From contig CATIUR010000004.1 in NCBI GenBank assembly GCA_949592205.1, positions 7,877,001 to 7,941,000 of the forward strand: a stretch of 64,000 nucleotides of DNA. Reading direction: 5' to 3'. Position numbers and translations under genes: made by a program. This DNA is from Helichrysum umbraculigerum (taxonomy: Eukaryota > Streptophyta > Magnoliopsida > Asterales > Asteraceae). Positions 21,218-32,974 of the stretch are shown one piece after another. The notes below the pieces were generated by a model. It worked only from the letters and a program-made list of their open reading frames with translations. It was not told the DNA's origin and did no database searches. The stretch's first letter is position 1, and each line of letters begins with the position of its first letter.

Positions 21218-21803
21218 TGTTGAGACATAGATTGTGACAACAGATCTAGCTTGAAATAGGACTGGTGTAATTCTTATTACGTTTGTACATTGGTTTAGAT
21301 TTGTAAATAAATATTTGTTTTGTTAGTAATATTCGTTAAACATATTATTGTGCTAAGTTAGACGAATGTTTAAATACGAAATAAATAATGGACGTCTTAT
21401 GCAAAGCGAGTCGAGATCTCAGGTCGCAGCGAGCTGAGCTGTGAGATGAGAACTGAACTCTCGAGGCATTAGTCTGGCGAGCCGAGTTCTATGTTGGGCT
21501 TGGGCTGCGAGTTGGACCGAACTCGCAGGCCCATGCGAGCCGAGACGAGCTGACTTATATATTGTTTTTCACGGATGAAAAACATAACACTTTTGATACT
21601 TTTGCTGATCTGCGAACTCGACAAACCAGAGAAAAACTTATATCTAACGGCTAGGCTTTGACGTATTATTCGTTTAAAGTTAAGCTTTAATATACGCAAT
21701 TACAAACATATTCGTTGTTAGTAAGATAACACCGTATTGAGGGATTCCGCACCTTAATACTACAGATAACGAAGTTATCGATCCTAAAACTAGGGGACTT
21801 ACA
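21218..21803 (+). repeat. 3' LTR of the copia element
   Basis: 586 bp, matching the 5' LTR except at about four positions (for example GACGTTTTA/GACGTCTTA, GAGCTATGA/GAGCTGTGA, CTCGCGAGG/CTCTCGAGG, ATACTCAA/ATACGCAA). Followed by the target duplication GGGTT at 21804-21808. Confidence 0.95.
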
Positions 21804-22229
21804 GGGTTCGGTTTGGGTTTCGGGTTCGTGTTGGATTTCGGGTTCTGGTTCGGGTTCGGCTCGAGGCGGAGTGTTGATGTTTCCGAATTGTGGGAGGCTA
21901 ATTGGTGTTGGTGGATATTTGTTGAAAGCCGAAGGATGAGGCTGGTGCATGTAGTGTGGGTTTTCGAACGCCACGGGAGATTGGTGATATAGGATTGTTG
22001 GTGAATAATGATGATACGTTGGGTAGGTTTGATAAGTTTGGTATGGTACGGATGGACTATGGTATGGACCGGGTGGGCTTACGTATGTTGCAAAACCGGG
22101 GGGTTGGCTAGGTGATGAGTTGCTCGATTGAGCCGAAAATGTGGATGTTGGTGAAGTTGGATTCGGAAGCGGGTTGTTGATAAGGTTGTTCCACATATCG
22201 TCGGCGGTAGATTGTTGAGTTGGCCTCAT
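21804..22229 (-). pseudogene. Harbinger-type ORF1 protein, N-terminal part (interrupted)
   Basis: The first 142 codons of the gene whose remainder lies at 1123-2091. The ATG at 22227-22229 follows a TATA-like GGTATATAAAAG about 10-20 bases upstream on the minus strand. The translation is Pro/Ser/Tyr-rich and low-complexity (repeats such as YQTYQTYPTYHHY and EPEPEPE), typical of the amino end of these ORF1 proteins. The ORF then runs into LTR sequence. Counting bases shows that frame is preserved across the insertion when one copy of GGGTT is removed, so the intact product would have been about 464 residues. Confidence 0.85.
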
Positions 22230-22945
22230 TTTTTGGTATATAAAAGTGGTAGAAGTTGAAAGTGGTGATTGAAGAAGTTGAAGAAATTGTATATAAAAGT
22301 TGTGAAATTGTATATAAAAGTGGTGAATTGGGGTGTAAATGTTGTGGAAAGTAGGTTGAAAGTGGTGAATTGGAAGTATAAATTATATAAAGTAGTGGAA
22401 TATTTAAAAAGTTGGAGAGTGAATGGGTTGAAAAATTGGTTGGATTTGGTTTGAATTTATAGTGTGTAAAAAGTAAAAAAAATATAAAAATTAAATGTTT
22501 TTTTTTTTGCCCGTTCCTCACAAAATTTCAAATTTTTTTAATTTTTTTTTTATGTAAACGGCTCGCGTCAGAATTTGGGACCCACACTCACCCTCTCTCT
22601 TCCGTCGCTCTCCCGACGAGGCCAACCGACGCACACAGACCGACGGGCCGTGCCTATGGCGTCGGTCCTGTCGGTCCCAACCGACGCCCACCGATGCTCT
22701 GATACCGATGCCATAAGGACCCGTCTTACAAGTGTTACTGCTCCAAGTTTGTTTCTTTAAATATAGAGAACTACTCACAACATGAAATGTGAAATGCCTG
22801 CGTATGTATATAGTTGGAGTCAAATCAATAAGAGGATGGTTTGTCTATACTAATTTCATTGATGAAGAGAGGCACTACACTGTATACGTCCCTACCTTAC
22901 CACAACAAATTAAGTGTCCCGCTGCATTGTGCAGGTACCCTACTA
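22230..22945. other. 5' flank of interrupted ORF1, with ACCGACG cluster
   Basis: No gene. 22240-22450 has loose repeats of AAAGT(T/G)GTGAA type. 22595-22725 is GC-rich with repeated ACCGACG/CGTCGGT boxes in both orientations, possibly subterminal sequence of the Harbinger-type element, whose terminal repeats I could not define. Confidence 0.5.

Positions 22946-22987
<42 letters not shown>
22946..22987. repeat. (TA)n microsatellite
   Basis: Pure TA dinucleotide run of about 40 bases. Confidence 0.95.
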
Positions 22988-22989
<2 letters not shown>

Positions 22990-23163
22990 GATCGTATCAA
23001 ATCAAACTTAACCCTTGTCATTCATATTGTTACTAGATTTTAACTCGTGTGTATATATATACACGGTCCCTTTCAAATAATATAAACTAAGATTTATATA
23101 TGACTTATAATGAAATGATATAAATGCAAATTTAAGTTTAATATAAAATAAGATTTATATATA

Positions 23164-23323
23164 CTCGGTCCCTTTCAAATAATTAAAATAAGCTTTTAGT
23201 TTAATGAAGTTTATAATGAAATCATATAAATTTAAGTGTTCGAAAATTAACTACAAAAATAGTTAACTAAATAAATAAAATAATAGAAAGAGAGTGTTAG
23301 AATGATTAATTTAGGAAAGGGAG
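23164..23323. mobile_element. Stowaway-like MITE
   Basis: Flanked by TA on both sides. Ends CTCGGTCCCTTTCAAATAA (left) and, reading inward from the right, CTCCCTTTCCTAAATTAA. About 160 bp, AT-rich, no coding. A related single end (CGGTCCCTTTCAAATAATA) lies at about 23066-23085. Typical of Tc1/mariner-derived Stowaway elements. Confidence 0.6.
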
Positions 23324-23471
23324 TATATATATAGATATAGATTTATTCAAGATACATTATTTCATCAAAATCAAACGTTAACCCTAGCTAGTTAAGTTAG
23401 CTTCTCATTATTAATTCATCGTTCTCCAATCTTTCTTTTATCTTTTTAGCAAGCATCATTCAAATAAGAAA

Positions 23472-23699
23472 ATGGAGGATCAACAACAACAATAACCTTT
23501 ACATACCATAAAGGGTTATTGCAGCCCCTGTAATTTATTTATTTTTACTTGTCCGAAGGATCACAAGAAGCATAACAATGAAGAACACAAGAAAGCCAAG
23601 ATTTGGTGCAAGAAATGTTATTCGAAATTTGATCAAGCTCGACAAGTGAGAAATCACTTTCACCCACTAAATTTACCCAACGGACCCAAGGGTTACTAG
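23472..23699 (+). pseudogene. Small Cys/His zinc-binding-like protein, broken by a stop
   Basis: A 76-codon frame from ATG to TAG with one TAA at codon 8 (CAA CAA TAA). After the stop the protein reads through two CxxC pairs and several His (GYCSPCNLF, CPKDHKKHNNEEH, WCKKCYSKFDQA, VRNHFHP), which looks like a small C2H2-type zinc-binding protein. A TATA-like tract (TATATATAGATATAG) and a CT-rich leader lie upstream, so it resembles a real gene that was recently lost, or one with readthrough. Not assigned to a family. Confidence 0.5.
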
Positions 23700-24306
23700 T
23701 CAAATTCTCTTTGACAAATTAGTAGTTAGTTTGATAGTTTTAGTTAGTTTAGGTTAGGTTTCCACTGTATCTTGTAGTCGATTTTTGGTTGTAGTGTTAG
23801 TAGTAAAGTAGTCGTATTAGATTTCGAAATATGAGGGTAACCAAAGAAGATTCATCATCATTGATGATCATGGGTTAGTAATTTGCTGAATCTTGAATCT
23901 ATACATATATATATATATATATATATTACATTGTTTGATAATTGCATGCATGCATTATGCATATATATATATTCACATTCCACGTCATCATCAATGGCGG
24001 GTATCGGGTAACCCGATTCGAAAACCCAGCCCGAAAAGAATTGGAAATCAGAAATTTTCGGGTTAAACAATTACGGTGTAAAATTGGGGGTTTTCGCTCG
24101 TCTACTATTTCAATTTGAACAAAAAAACCCGTAAGAGCTCTACGTGGCAAGTAGAAAGTGGCAACCTAGAATATAGGTTGCTTAGTCATCATTATATACA
24201 TAATGATGATACACGTATGCAATGTTTAAAAAATCGGACTGGACATCAAATCGATTTTTTTTATTCCCAATTTTTAACTGTTTATATAGCTTTTTTACAG
24301 TTCGAC
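23700..24306. other. Intergenic
   Basis: 3' flank of the small gene, a short TA run near 23905-23928 and a tract with TATATATA near 23960. No coding or recognised repeat. Confidence 0.5.
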
Positions 24307-25404
24307 CTGTCTGTAACACCCCCAAATTTGATGATTTGCGGAAGCTTGATTTGGGTGTTACTAATCAATAATCAAAGCACAAAGATATATAGTAAACGAC
24401 TCTATATGCGTCATTTTAACAAAATATATTAATATAAGAAATGTTTACAACATTTGAAGCTGTACATAGCTCGTGTTCGATAAAATGAGAGATTTCAGTA
24501 CATAAGTACTTGTACAAAATATACTAATGCAAGAAAATCTCTAATGTCTGCATGCTGACTCGAGCTATAGAATTCCTGAGGCAGTCCAATCTACTGCTGA
24601 GTACCTGCGATACATGCTAAATGGGTCAGCTAAAAGCTGGTGAGCTCAAAGGTTTGAAATCAGATAATATCGTATGAACCGCAAGATTTAAGTAATTGAA
24701 TTGCATCCAGCAATTGATAATGTATGTGTATACAGCCATGAGCACATAGTTGAGCTTAACTCGAGGGCCGGGTCCCCTATAGAGAATTCCGGGCGAGGTG
24801 CCTCCACGAATGCCTAATCAACATTCGTCTTCCCAAATATTAGTACGTCCGTTTACCCGGTTAGTGCTTGCTAACCCGAACGAGGAGGGTCAATCCTATA
24901 TGGTACCATATGCTAATATTCACGCTACAACGTATTAACAACTATGCTGACGGAGGACTTTAAATGATTAGTTGTGAAAAACTCATGTAGTATATGAAAT
25001 GTTTGTACTTGCGTTCACATGTTAAAAGTTGAGCAATATATCACACCCCTGAGTAAAACAGTAAAAAGAGGGGCTATGAGACTCACCTGAGTCTAGCGAG
25101 TTTAACTTAATAAACTTTGATTGATTAGCCGAGTAATGAAGTCCAAAGACTTGTAACCTGAGGGTGTCCACGACACGCGATGGTTATAAACATGATTGGG
25201 TATCTCAAAAGATCACCCTTGTAGTTGTTCGTCCAACTAAACTGTCCAAATTACATTTGGTTGATTGATTCGAATGTTTGAAAATATGTACGGCCCGTTG
25301 GTGACGGATTTGAAATTATAATCTCAACTATTATTATTTTGATTTCGTGTCGTTTTACTTGAAAAATGTGTTTTGATTGTGTTTTAGAAGCCGCTACGGA
25401 ATCT

Positions 25405-25505
25405 AAGTACGGGGGTCCGGGGGCAGCGCCCCTGGTAGCGGGGTCCAAGGGGCGGCAGCCCCTGGCGGGGTCCAAGGGGCAGAGCCCCTGGCTGGGGTCG
25501 AGCTG
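25405..25505. repeat. GC-rich short tandem repeat
   Basis: Three or four copies of a unit like GGGGTCCAAGGGGC(A)GCAGCCCCTGG inside the solo LTR, period about 30 bases, with internal inverted symmetry (GGGGC...GCCCC). Confidence 0.7.
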
Positions 25506-25649
25506 CCAGGTCAGCTTGGAAAATTTTTATTTATACTATATTGCTTTGACGAAAAACGCATCTGGGATCTGAATTTGGGTAAAATCGAGTGATAAATTTA
25601 GAGTCTCGACACTTAGTAAAAATCTGTGTTTTTGAGGTTCTGGTTTGTG

Positions 25650-25957
25650 CGACGTTGGGTGCGACGTCGCAGATCCTGACTGCGACGTTGAGCATGGCGT
25701 CGCTATGTTCGACTTTCGCAATTTAATGCGACGTTGTACGTGGCGTCGCTATATGCGATGTTGTTAATTTCTGCGACGTAAGGGCTTGCGTCGCTAAGTG
25801 CGACGTGGTGAGGTATTGGCGACGTTAAGGCTGATGTCGCTATATGCGACGTCGCAATTTAATGCGACTTTGTGACTGACGTCGCACCATGCGACGTCAC
25901 GAGGGGTTTTGCGACGTCGAAGCTGACGTCGCATAAATCTGGGACCAAAAGCGACGT
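25650..25957 (-). repeat. Hairpin array, GCGACGTCGC type
   Basis: More than fifteen GCGAC or GTCGC boxes in both orientations, including perfect palindromes GCGACGTCGC. Occupies the same relative position as the GCGACAC array in the related LTR at 8661-11026. In sense orientation it starts about 162 nt after a GTAAGTTTCC donor-like site (26119). Confidence 0.85.
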
Positions 25958-26838
25958 AACGGTCTGATGGCCAGAAAATGTGTCGAAAATGAGTTTTTCG
26001 GTTTCCGTTCGGTCCAAAACTTTTACCCAACCCATATTTGGACATTATAAGTTGATCCAAACCACTAACAAGCAAAAACACTTAAAAACGAGAGATTTCG
26101 GGATTTGTCGGAAACTTACAAAATGTCGGATGAAAAATCCGAAAAGATAGGATGATGGATCGTGATGTCGTGGTCGTTTTTCTCCAAAGATGTGGTGTGA
26201 TCCGGCGTCGTTTAGTGGTAGTAATTGGTGATTTTGTGATGTTGGTGGTGATGGTGATTTGAAAGAAAGAAATGGAGAGAGAGAGAAAAAGATGGTGAAA
26301 TGAGGAAGAAATGAGGAGGGAGGGGTTTTTGATGAGCCTCCTCCTTTTTCAGTTCCCGCGTTGCGCTCCGTGCGGTATTCGTTTTCCCGTTCGTTTAAAC
26401 GTTAAATAATTATTTTACATATTAATTATAAGTTTTAAAATACGAATTATTACACAATATTTTTATTGAAGTATTTTACCATATGTTTTATATTTGAGTT
26501 ATAAAACTTAACTTAGTTCGTTTTGTTAGTTTGCGCGTTTTATTTTAAATTGTGCAAGTTCTGTTTGTACGATACGAATTGTAATTCGAGTATTATAAAA
26601 ATGATATTTTTAACATACCAGTGTTACTTCATAGGATTGGTCACCAACGTCCATATTAGATTGAATCGAAATACATTCGATTTAAATTGCGTACGATTTA
26701 ATCAAATCGCATTTTCGTATATATTCAACAATATATATAATTTGATACATTAATTAGCCTAACACAGAACTAATTACATGTATTAACATATGATTAGGCA
26801 CTAATTACTAGTCCTAATTTGGCGGGTGTTACACTGTC

Positions 26839-27505
26839 CGACTAGCCGATCCGGTTTTTAAAACATTACACATACGTGACAGAAAATAAAGTAAATACTT
26901 CTATATTATTATTCACAATTAAGGATGTATAAATATCTCACAATCACTAATATATACAAACAAATGGAAGGAAAGCATACTAAGAGTAGGTTCACTTATT
27001 CTTTTCCAGGTACACCTCCTCGTCCTTGAGAATTCAAGCCTCAAATTGTTTCTCAAAGATAGTCATAATAGATTCATGCAAAAACATTTACTTCTCAAAA
27101 TGGTAATTGTTTCTCAATACAAATTCAGATCAAGTTTTCCACAGAAGTGTACACTAGCTAGCAATTACAAAAGTAGTTCAGTCACATGTACGACGACTAT
27201 ATATCAATTCCAATCCGTATAAAAAAATCCAAACTCGATCCAGTCACTATATACTAACAATGTAAGTATGTATGGTCATCGGGTAGTGGCCATACGTGGA
27301 GGACCTTGTACATCCTCATTCCTTTTCTATCATCATACAACAAAGTAAATGCTTCTTTCTCACTCGGCTTCCAACTCGCATGAGTTCTTGGAAGGTAAAG
27401 CTTCGTTCATGTCGTTTGTTTCATGACATTGAAGTGTTGAACGTTTGGCGATATGATCTCTTTGACCAACATATGCTCACCCAAACAACCTAATACCTTG
27501 CTGCT
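26839..27505. other. Intergenic between solo LTRs
   Basis: No coding sequence or repeat recognised on either strand; short open frames are not protein-like. Confidence 0.5.
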
Positions 27506-27510
27506 TCTTT

Positions 27511-30258
27511 TGTAACACCCCAAATTTGGTACGTATTATTTTAATTGTTATAGTAATATTTAACGGTTAGAAGCTGAAATTTTGTAATAAACTTGTTAGT
27601 GGCCAATGTATAAAATATATAACTTGAGCAATTGTAAAATGGCAAAAGCAGATCAATAGAGACTTGAGGGTCTAAAACGAAAATGTGTCAATTTAAATCC
27701 CTCTTCTTGAATTATCTAGAAACAAAAATATAAAAGAGGGGATGCTGAGTTTTGGCGTACGACACAGAGGAAAGAGAAGAGAAAGAAACAAGTGAAACCC
27801 TTAAAATTGAAGCCCTAATCTTGTGATTTTGAGTTAAATAAACACATAATCATCATCCTTAAAGTAAGTCTATCCTCTAATACCTTCAATTTCTAGTTTT
27901 GTTGAATGTTACATAAACCCTAAAAGTAGGTTTTGATAGAATTGTATGAAATTGGAAGCAAGGAGGTTAGATAAGGATGTTTGTGAGTAAAGGAACTTAT
28001 ATAAATGTAAATTGATGAGTTATGTTGTAGAATTTTGAGTGTTCATGATTTTGATCAAATTAAAGAAATTGGTGTATGATATTAGTAATGATGTTTATGT
28101 GTAAGTGAGCTTGTGGTAGAGGTTAGATGATTGATTTCATGGTAGTAATTAAATTGTGATGATTCTAGCTTAATGGAAGAAATTGATGATGATGGTAAAT
28201 TAGTGTTATTAAATTATATAAAAGTGGTGATTATGCCACTTTTGAATTGAAAAGGTTAATGAGAAAAGTTGATGATAAATTGTAGTTATTAAGTAGTTGT
28301 AAACAACTAGTAGTAAACTTTGATAGAATATGTAGTTTTTATGAGTTTGAGCTTAAAGGGTGAGATTATGTTCTTGAATGAGTAAGAGTGTAGTTTTGTA
28401 TGAATTAAGGAAAAGAGTTTAATTAATTAGTTAATTGGTAGTGAGAAATTGTTGTGTAGAAGGTTTCATGTGAATAACCTTAATTTTATGTTTATGTGAT
28501 TAGATGACAAGAGGAAGTGTTGAGCTATTCTTTGATGCTTGATGTCTACATATCAATTGGCAAAGGTAAGTAATAGTGATGGTAGTTCATTGATGTAGCT
28601 TATTTGTGAATCTTAATTGGTGAACAAATGAGAACTTGTTAGTGAAAGTGAATCGTAGTAAGTATGGCATACATGTACGTTGCTTGAGTAGTTATTGTAA
28701 GATTCATGTTTGAGAATGCTAATTGTTAGATTTTGTGTAAGTATGATATATGAGTATACCAATTGTGCAGATTGTAAGGATGCTAAGAATGACATTGTTC
28801 ATGTCCTGACATCATGGTAGTGTTCCTTCGAGAAAGAGCAAAATAGCAGAGAACGAGGATCCTCAATTGAAAAGTAGATAGATCATTCGAGAATGGTCTA
28901 TGTAGTAGGTGGTTCATACGAGTATGAGCAACTAGTAGTACATGGTAGGTAGAACATAGGAGTATGTTCTATAAATGGGTAGCAAGTTGGTCATATGTGT
29001 ATGATCATTTTGTTGTAGTTCATACTTGTGTACTTATTTGTTATTACTTACTAAGCATGTTTTGCTTATCGTTGTTGTATCATTTTTGTAGGTAAAGTAA
29101 GCTAAGGGTCCAATTGGGTGAAAAGGCAAGGATCGACTAGAGGTGAACTTACTAACGAGTTAGTAAGTGAATCCCTTTCTATATAAAAATCATGTTCTTG
29201 ATACACGTATGGAAGCCCCATTTTTTGTGTTAAAATAATGTGGTTTGGGTATAAGATTTGAAGATTGTATGTTTGACCCGTTTGTAGAAACCTATTGTAA
29301 AATTGTATGGTGGTAGGTCGGGTAAACTATAAATGGCAGAAATCTGTGAAGTATGTCAAAATTTGTGAAGTAGTAGTTTGAAAGTAAATTGAATGATAAT
29401 TGTTGTTAGAATTGATTAATGGGTCGCAAGGTGTCTGAATGGGTATTAACGAGTCAATGTGTTGAATTAGTTCACTATTTGGAGTATGGTACTTTTGTTA
29501 TTGGTTTACGACCCATTATATATATAGTGTATGTTGGCAGATAGTCCGAGTCAGAACCATGTCGCTGGAAAAATGGTTTGGTTCAAAAAGTGATCAAAAT
29601 GACCATAGATTAATCGTATGTTCGTTTTCTTCGTTAATGCATATTTTGAAAAAATGTAAAAATGAAAAGTTTCATTTTGTCATAGTGGAGGTGCACGTAA
29701 AATTTCAGAGTCTAATAATTAACGAGTCAAAAATTATGTGCGTTGAAAATTAGTCCAATTTATGAGTTTTACACAAATGCTGCAGGAAAGGGGTCATGCG
29801 CGATCCCACCTTATGTGTAGGATCGCGTATCTCAGTTGAAATTGGTTACAGACGGTTTTTGCTTATGGTACGCAATCCCACCCTATAGTTAGGATCGCAT
29901 ACTGCAGTGTATTTTCGTTACAATTCATTTTCTTCACACGTACGCGATCCCATCATTTATCTAGGATCGCGTATGTTAGTTTTAATTGTGAACAGTCAAT
30001 TTTTTAATGTGCAAATTTTGAAAATGCATACGTGTTTAGTAGTCTTATAGTGGCATTTTTAGTAGCACTTTTTATTTAAGATATACGTTGTATTTATGGG
30101 AGTTCTATCCGGCGGGTAGACAAAGGTTTTGTAGACTTTCATTTTTAAAGTGTAGATAAGTATTTCAAGATACGTTTTGATTCAACATAGAACATTACTA
30201 GTAGTGGGACATTAATAAACATTTTTGTAAAAAAAAAAACGAGGCGTTTCAAGTTACA
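27511..30258 (+). mobile_element. Solo LTR, second family
   Basis: 2748 bp, TGTAACACCCCAAATTTGG...GTTTCAAGTTACA, with target duplication TCTTT (27506-27510 and 30259-30263). TATA box AAAATATAAAAGAGG at about 27727-27740. Leader followed by GTAAGT donor-like sites at 27863 and 28566 and acceptor-like TGTGATTAG (28503) and TTTTTGTAG (29091), so the leader may be spliced twice. No protein genes. Confidence 0.85.
29797..29975 (+). repeat. Three spaced GCGATCC hairpins
   Basis: Three units about 72 bases apart, each ACGCGATCC-like, a 13-nt loop, then GGATCGCGT-like. Unit 3 (29940-29972) has a perfect 10-bp stem. Unit 1 has 11 bp with one G.U. Unit 2 has two mismatches. Loop length is 13 in all three although loop sequence differs. 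Confidence 0.8.
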
Positions 30259-30263
30259 TCTTT

Positions 30264-31326
30264 GGAACACTTGAGTCACCTCATTTTTTTATCACTAAAC
30301 CACCATCGTCTAGTTTTCTAATGTAAACCCTACAAAGGTCCATCAAGTTGTGATTTTGTAGGACAAAACATACAGTGTCCCTTGTAACCAACTCTCTCAA
30401 TCTTTTACACTCTCAATCTTTTACATACATGAGTAATATGTCGACTTAAGTCATCCATATTTTCTTTTAATTACGGAATCAAATCCCTAGCCCTACCATC
30501 CATCCAATCTATAGGAGCTTTACTCTGCATGTTTTTAGAGAAATTAAATTAGATGCTTTCATCATCATTTATTCAATTTAAAAATCGATTAAAAAATATT
30601 AAATTTATGACATATTCACTTAGATCATTGTCATGGATCCACAAAAAAGTCACAACAATCAGATTCTAACAACAAATAAGCCAAAAAAATTACAGATTAT
30701 ATCAAGTGCAACTTTTAGTGCCACGTTATCTTATACGGGGGCTAGTTGTGCATCATCCCATGCTATCCCCTCCCATTTACTTATGTGGTTAGAGGTTCTT
30801 GTATATAAATCGAGATTTCAAAATTGCTCTCTTCAAGAACCCAAATCAAACGAATTGATCGACTTCAATAACCAACAAATCAATATTTCATGTATCTCCA
30901 ACACATTATCAAAACAGGAAAATTAACAATGTAATCTTTTATAACCTACGTTCAACACCACATTTGATGAATACATTCTTCAAAAACTAAAATTGTAATC
31001 TTTGTACCAATTAAGCCCCAACTTATGAAATTGATCACATTCTACTAAAAAAATATTCAAGAACATACCGTTTTGGATTTATTCTCCATTGAAATAGGTG
31101 TTTGAAGCATGAAATTGGCGGCAAGATCGGTTGATGAATTGGGTCATGTAGAGAGAGAAAGTGATGATCGGCGTGTAATGAGAGAGACACTAATGAAGGT
31201 GATGATCTGTGTGTGATGACAGAGAAAGAGATTTGAAATAAAAAAAATTTGAGGGAAACTGAACTTTGTTACATGCTAATTGTTGTTGGGGAAAATTTCA
31301 TATATGTCCCTTGAAACTCTTAAAAT

Positions 31327-31390
<64 letters not shown>

Positions 31391-31658
31391 TTAAGCTTCT
31401 TTTTATTTGAATCAGAACCTCTATATATATATATATACACACGCGATCAAACTTCTTAATTTCTTTCTTATTAAGATGCATCATATGACGTCAATTAAAG
31501 AAAACATCCCCACCAAATGATAGAGGGGAGGTAACGGATGCTAAAGTACATCTTTCATTGAATGCGGGAAGGTAATTCTTTTTATCACAAAAAAAAAAAG
31601 ATTATATAATTAACATATAAGGGTGTGTTTCTCGGTCAAAAGAAAAGCTTTATCCGTT
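30264..31658. other. Intergenic
   Basis: No gene recognised. Contains a TA microsatellite at 31330-31381 and simple AG-rich tracts near 31140-31240. Confidence 0.5.
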
Positions 31659-32663
31659 TAGGGTGTGTTTGATAGGCGCTGAATGAAGGCATTCAGAGCT
31701 GAATGCTGAACGATTCAGCATTCAGCGTGTTTGTTTCAATAAAAGTTGAACCTCTGAATGGAACCAAGTCTTCTGAATCGGTCAGCACCACCTCACATTC
31801 TGAACGATATGACATGTGGTTCAGCACCATTATTCCCAACTTGCCCTTCACCATCTATCATTTATTTGACCTTCCTGTTACCAATTTCTTCGATATGTAA
31901 TATCTTGTGCCTCAATAACACACATATCATCTTCATCTTCTTCTTATTTCACACAAACTAGGGTTTTTTTGAGTTTCCCCAATTAATAAAACAGTAACGA
32001 ATTCAAGTGATAACTGGAGAAAAGTAACAGTAACGCTTGTAACAATTAAGCTGTTTGCAATTTCATCTTCAAGATTTCGAAATTACCACTCTACTGCTGC
32101 TGCAAATTGCGGGATGATGCTCTGTTATTTCTTATATATAACCCATAATTTTTAAACTGGTATTATTTCCCAGATGGTGGAGCGATAGACTGAAATTAAG
32201 ATGAATAATGGAACACTCATCAATTAATGAAAATTTATGTATTGTGTGTTTGATTTTCTTTGTTGCCTTTGTTTCCCAGACGGTGGAGTTAAACGAGAAG
32301 ATTCAATATAATTTCATAGATATTGATTTATTATTTATAAAAGGTTTAAATACTAGTATTATGATAAGTATATAATTAATTTTATTGTTGCTTGTTATTT
32401 TAGTTTCAATATTTTGTATTATAATTATAATCATTGTTAAAATTAACTTAGGATATCTGGTAAATCATCGTAAGTTAAACAAAAAAAATCATAATTTGTT
32501 CGGATAAGGTTAAAAAAGTAATTTTCTATCATTCAGACGAATGATTCAGAAACTTATCAAACACTTTCTTTTATTCAGAATCAAAATCATGCAGAGTCTT
32601 TGAATCATTCAGGCATTTGAATTGTTCAGCGCTAAATCATTCAGTTTTATCAAACGCAGCCTA
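31659..32663. mobile_element. hAT-like non-autonomous element
   Basis: About 1 kb between TAGGGTGTGTTTGATAGG and the complement of TAGGCTGCGTTTGATAAA, with ATTCAG-rich subterminal repeats (GAATG, CATTCAG, GATTCAG) at both ends. hAT-type TIRs. No transposase and no clear 8-bp duplication. Confidence 0.65.
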
Positions 32664-32694
32664 AGGCTAAAATGAGTAACAAAAATGATAAAGA

Positions 32695-32974
32695 TTTAGT
32701 GCGCACAAATGTAACAAACTATAGACTGACATTCGCAGTATGTAGCGAAATATTCAAAGTTACATTATATGTAACGAGCTTGTAATTTATGTACATTGTA
32801 TGTATTTTCGTCAGATTAACGGTTCTAAGGGATGCCACGTGGCAGCGTATAAAGTCGACACGTGAAAAAAGTACCATAAGAATTTACAAATTTGTTACAT
32901 ATAATGGAAGTCCGAGTAGTTCGTTACATATTATAAATGTCAGACTATAATTTGTTATATTTGTGCGCACTAAA
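32695..32974. mobile_element. MITE with 39-bp TIRs
   Basis: 280 bp with terminal inverted repeats starting TTTAGTGCGCACAAAT that agree at about 36 of 39 positions. No coding. Superfamily not assigned because the target duplication is unclear. Confidence 0.8.

Larger units (their letters stand above)
2097..21803 (+). mobile_element. Sirevirus-like Ty1/copia retrotransposon
   Basis: A 19.7-kb LTR element with two 586-bp LTRs (TG...CA), the duplicated target GGGTT at 2092-2096 and 21804-21808, an initiator-Met tRNA primer site and the purine tract AAGGGGGAG next to the 3' LTR. Order: long gag, protease, integrase, reverse transcriptase, RNase H, then two extra ORFs (16994-19483 and 20117-21163). 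Copia domain order, a very long gag, an extra envelope-position ORF and the AAGGGGGAG tract fit the Sirevirus lineage. About 5.2 kb is foreign: a solo LTR (8661-11026) and an LTR element without genes (11096-13961). Stop codons at 7173, 17948 and 20222 and a frame change near 8656 make this copy defective. The LTRs differ at about four positions by eye, so insertion was fairly recent. Confidence 0.93.
24312..26833 (-). mobile_element. Solo LTR, gypsy type
   Basis: 2522 bp with target duplication CTGTC (24307-24311 and 26834-26838). Reverse orientation of the family seen at 8661-11026: ends TGTAACACC...GGTGTTACA, box CCGTCACCAACGGGCC at about 25285-25302 (as complement), donor CAG/GTGAGT at 25087 and acceptor GCAG/GTAC at 24605 in sense. 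No internal genes. The right terminus begins with a potential hairpin GTAACACCC...GGGTGTTAC (24313-24360). Confidence 0.85.

Noticed and set aside
22268..22454. Plus-strand open frame (KLYIKVVNWG repeats)
   Set aside because: Low-complexity repeat translation in the 5' flank of ORF1.
31703..31961. Short open frames within the hAT-like element
   Set aside because: Not transposase-like; coincidental frames.
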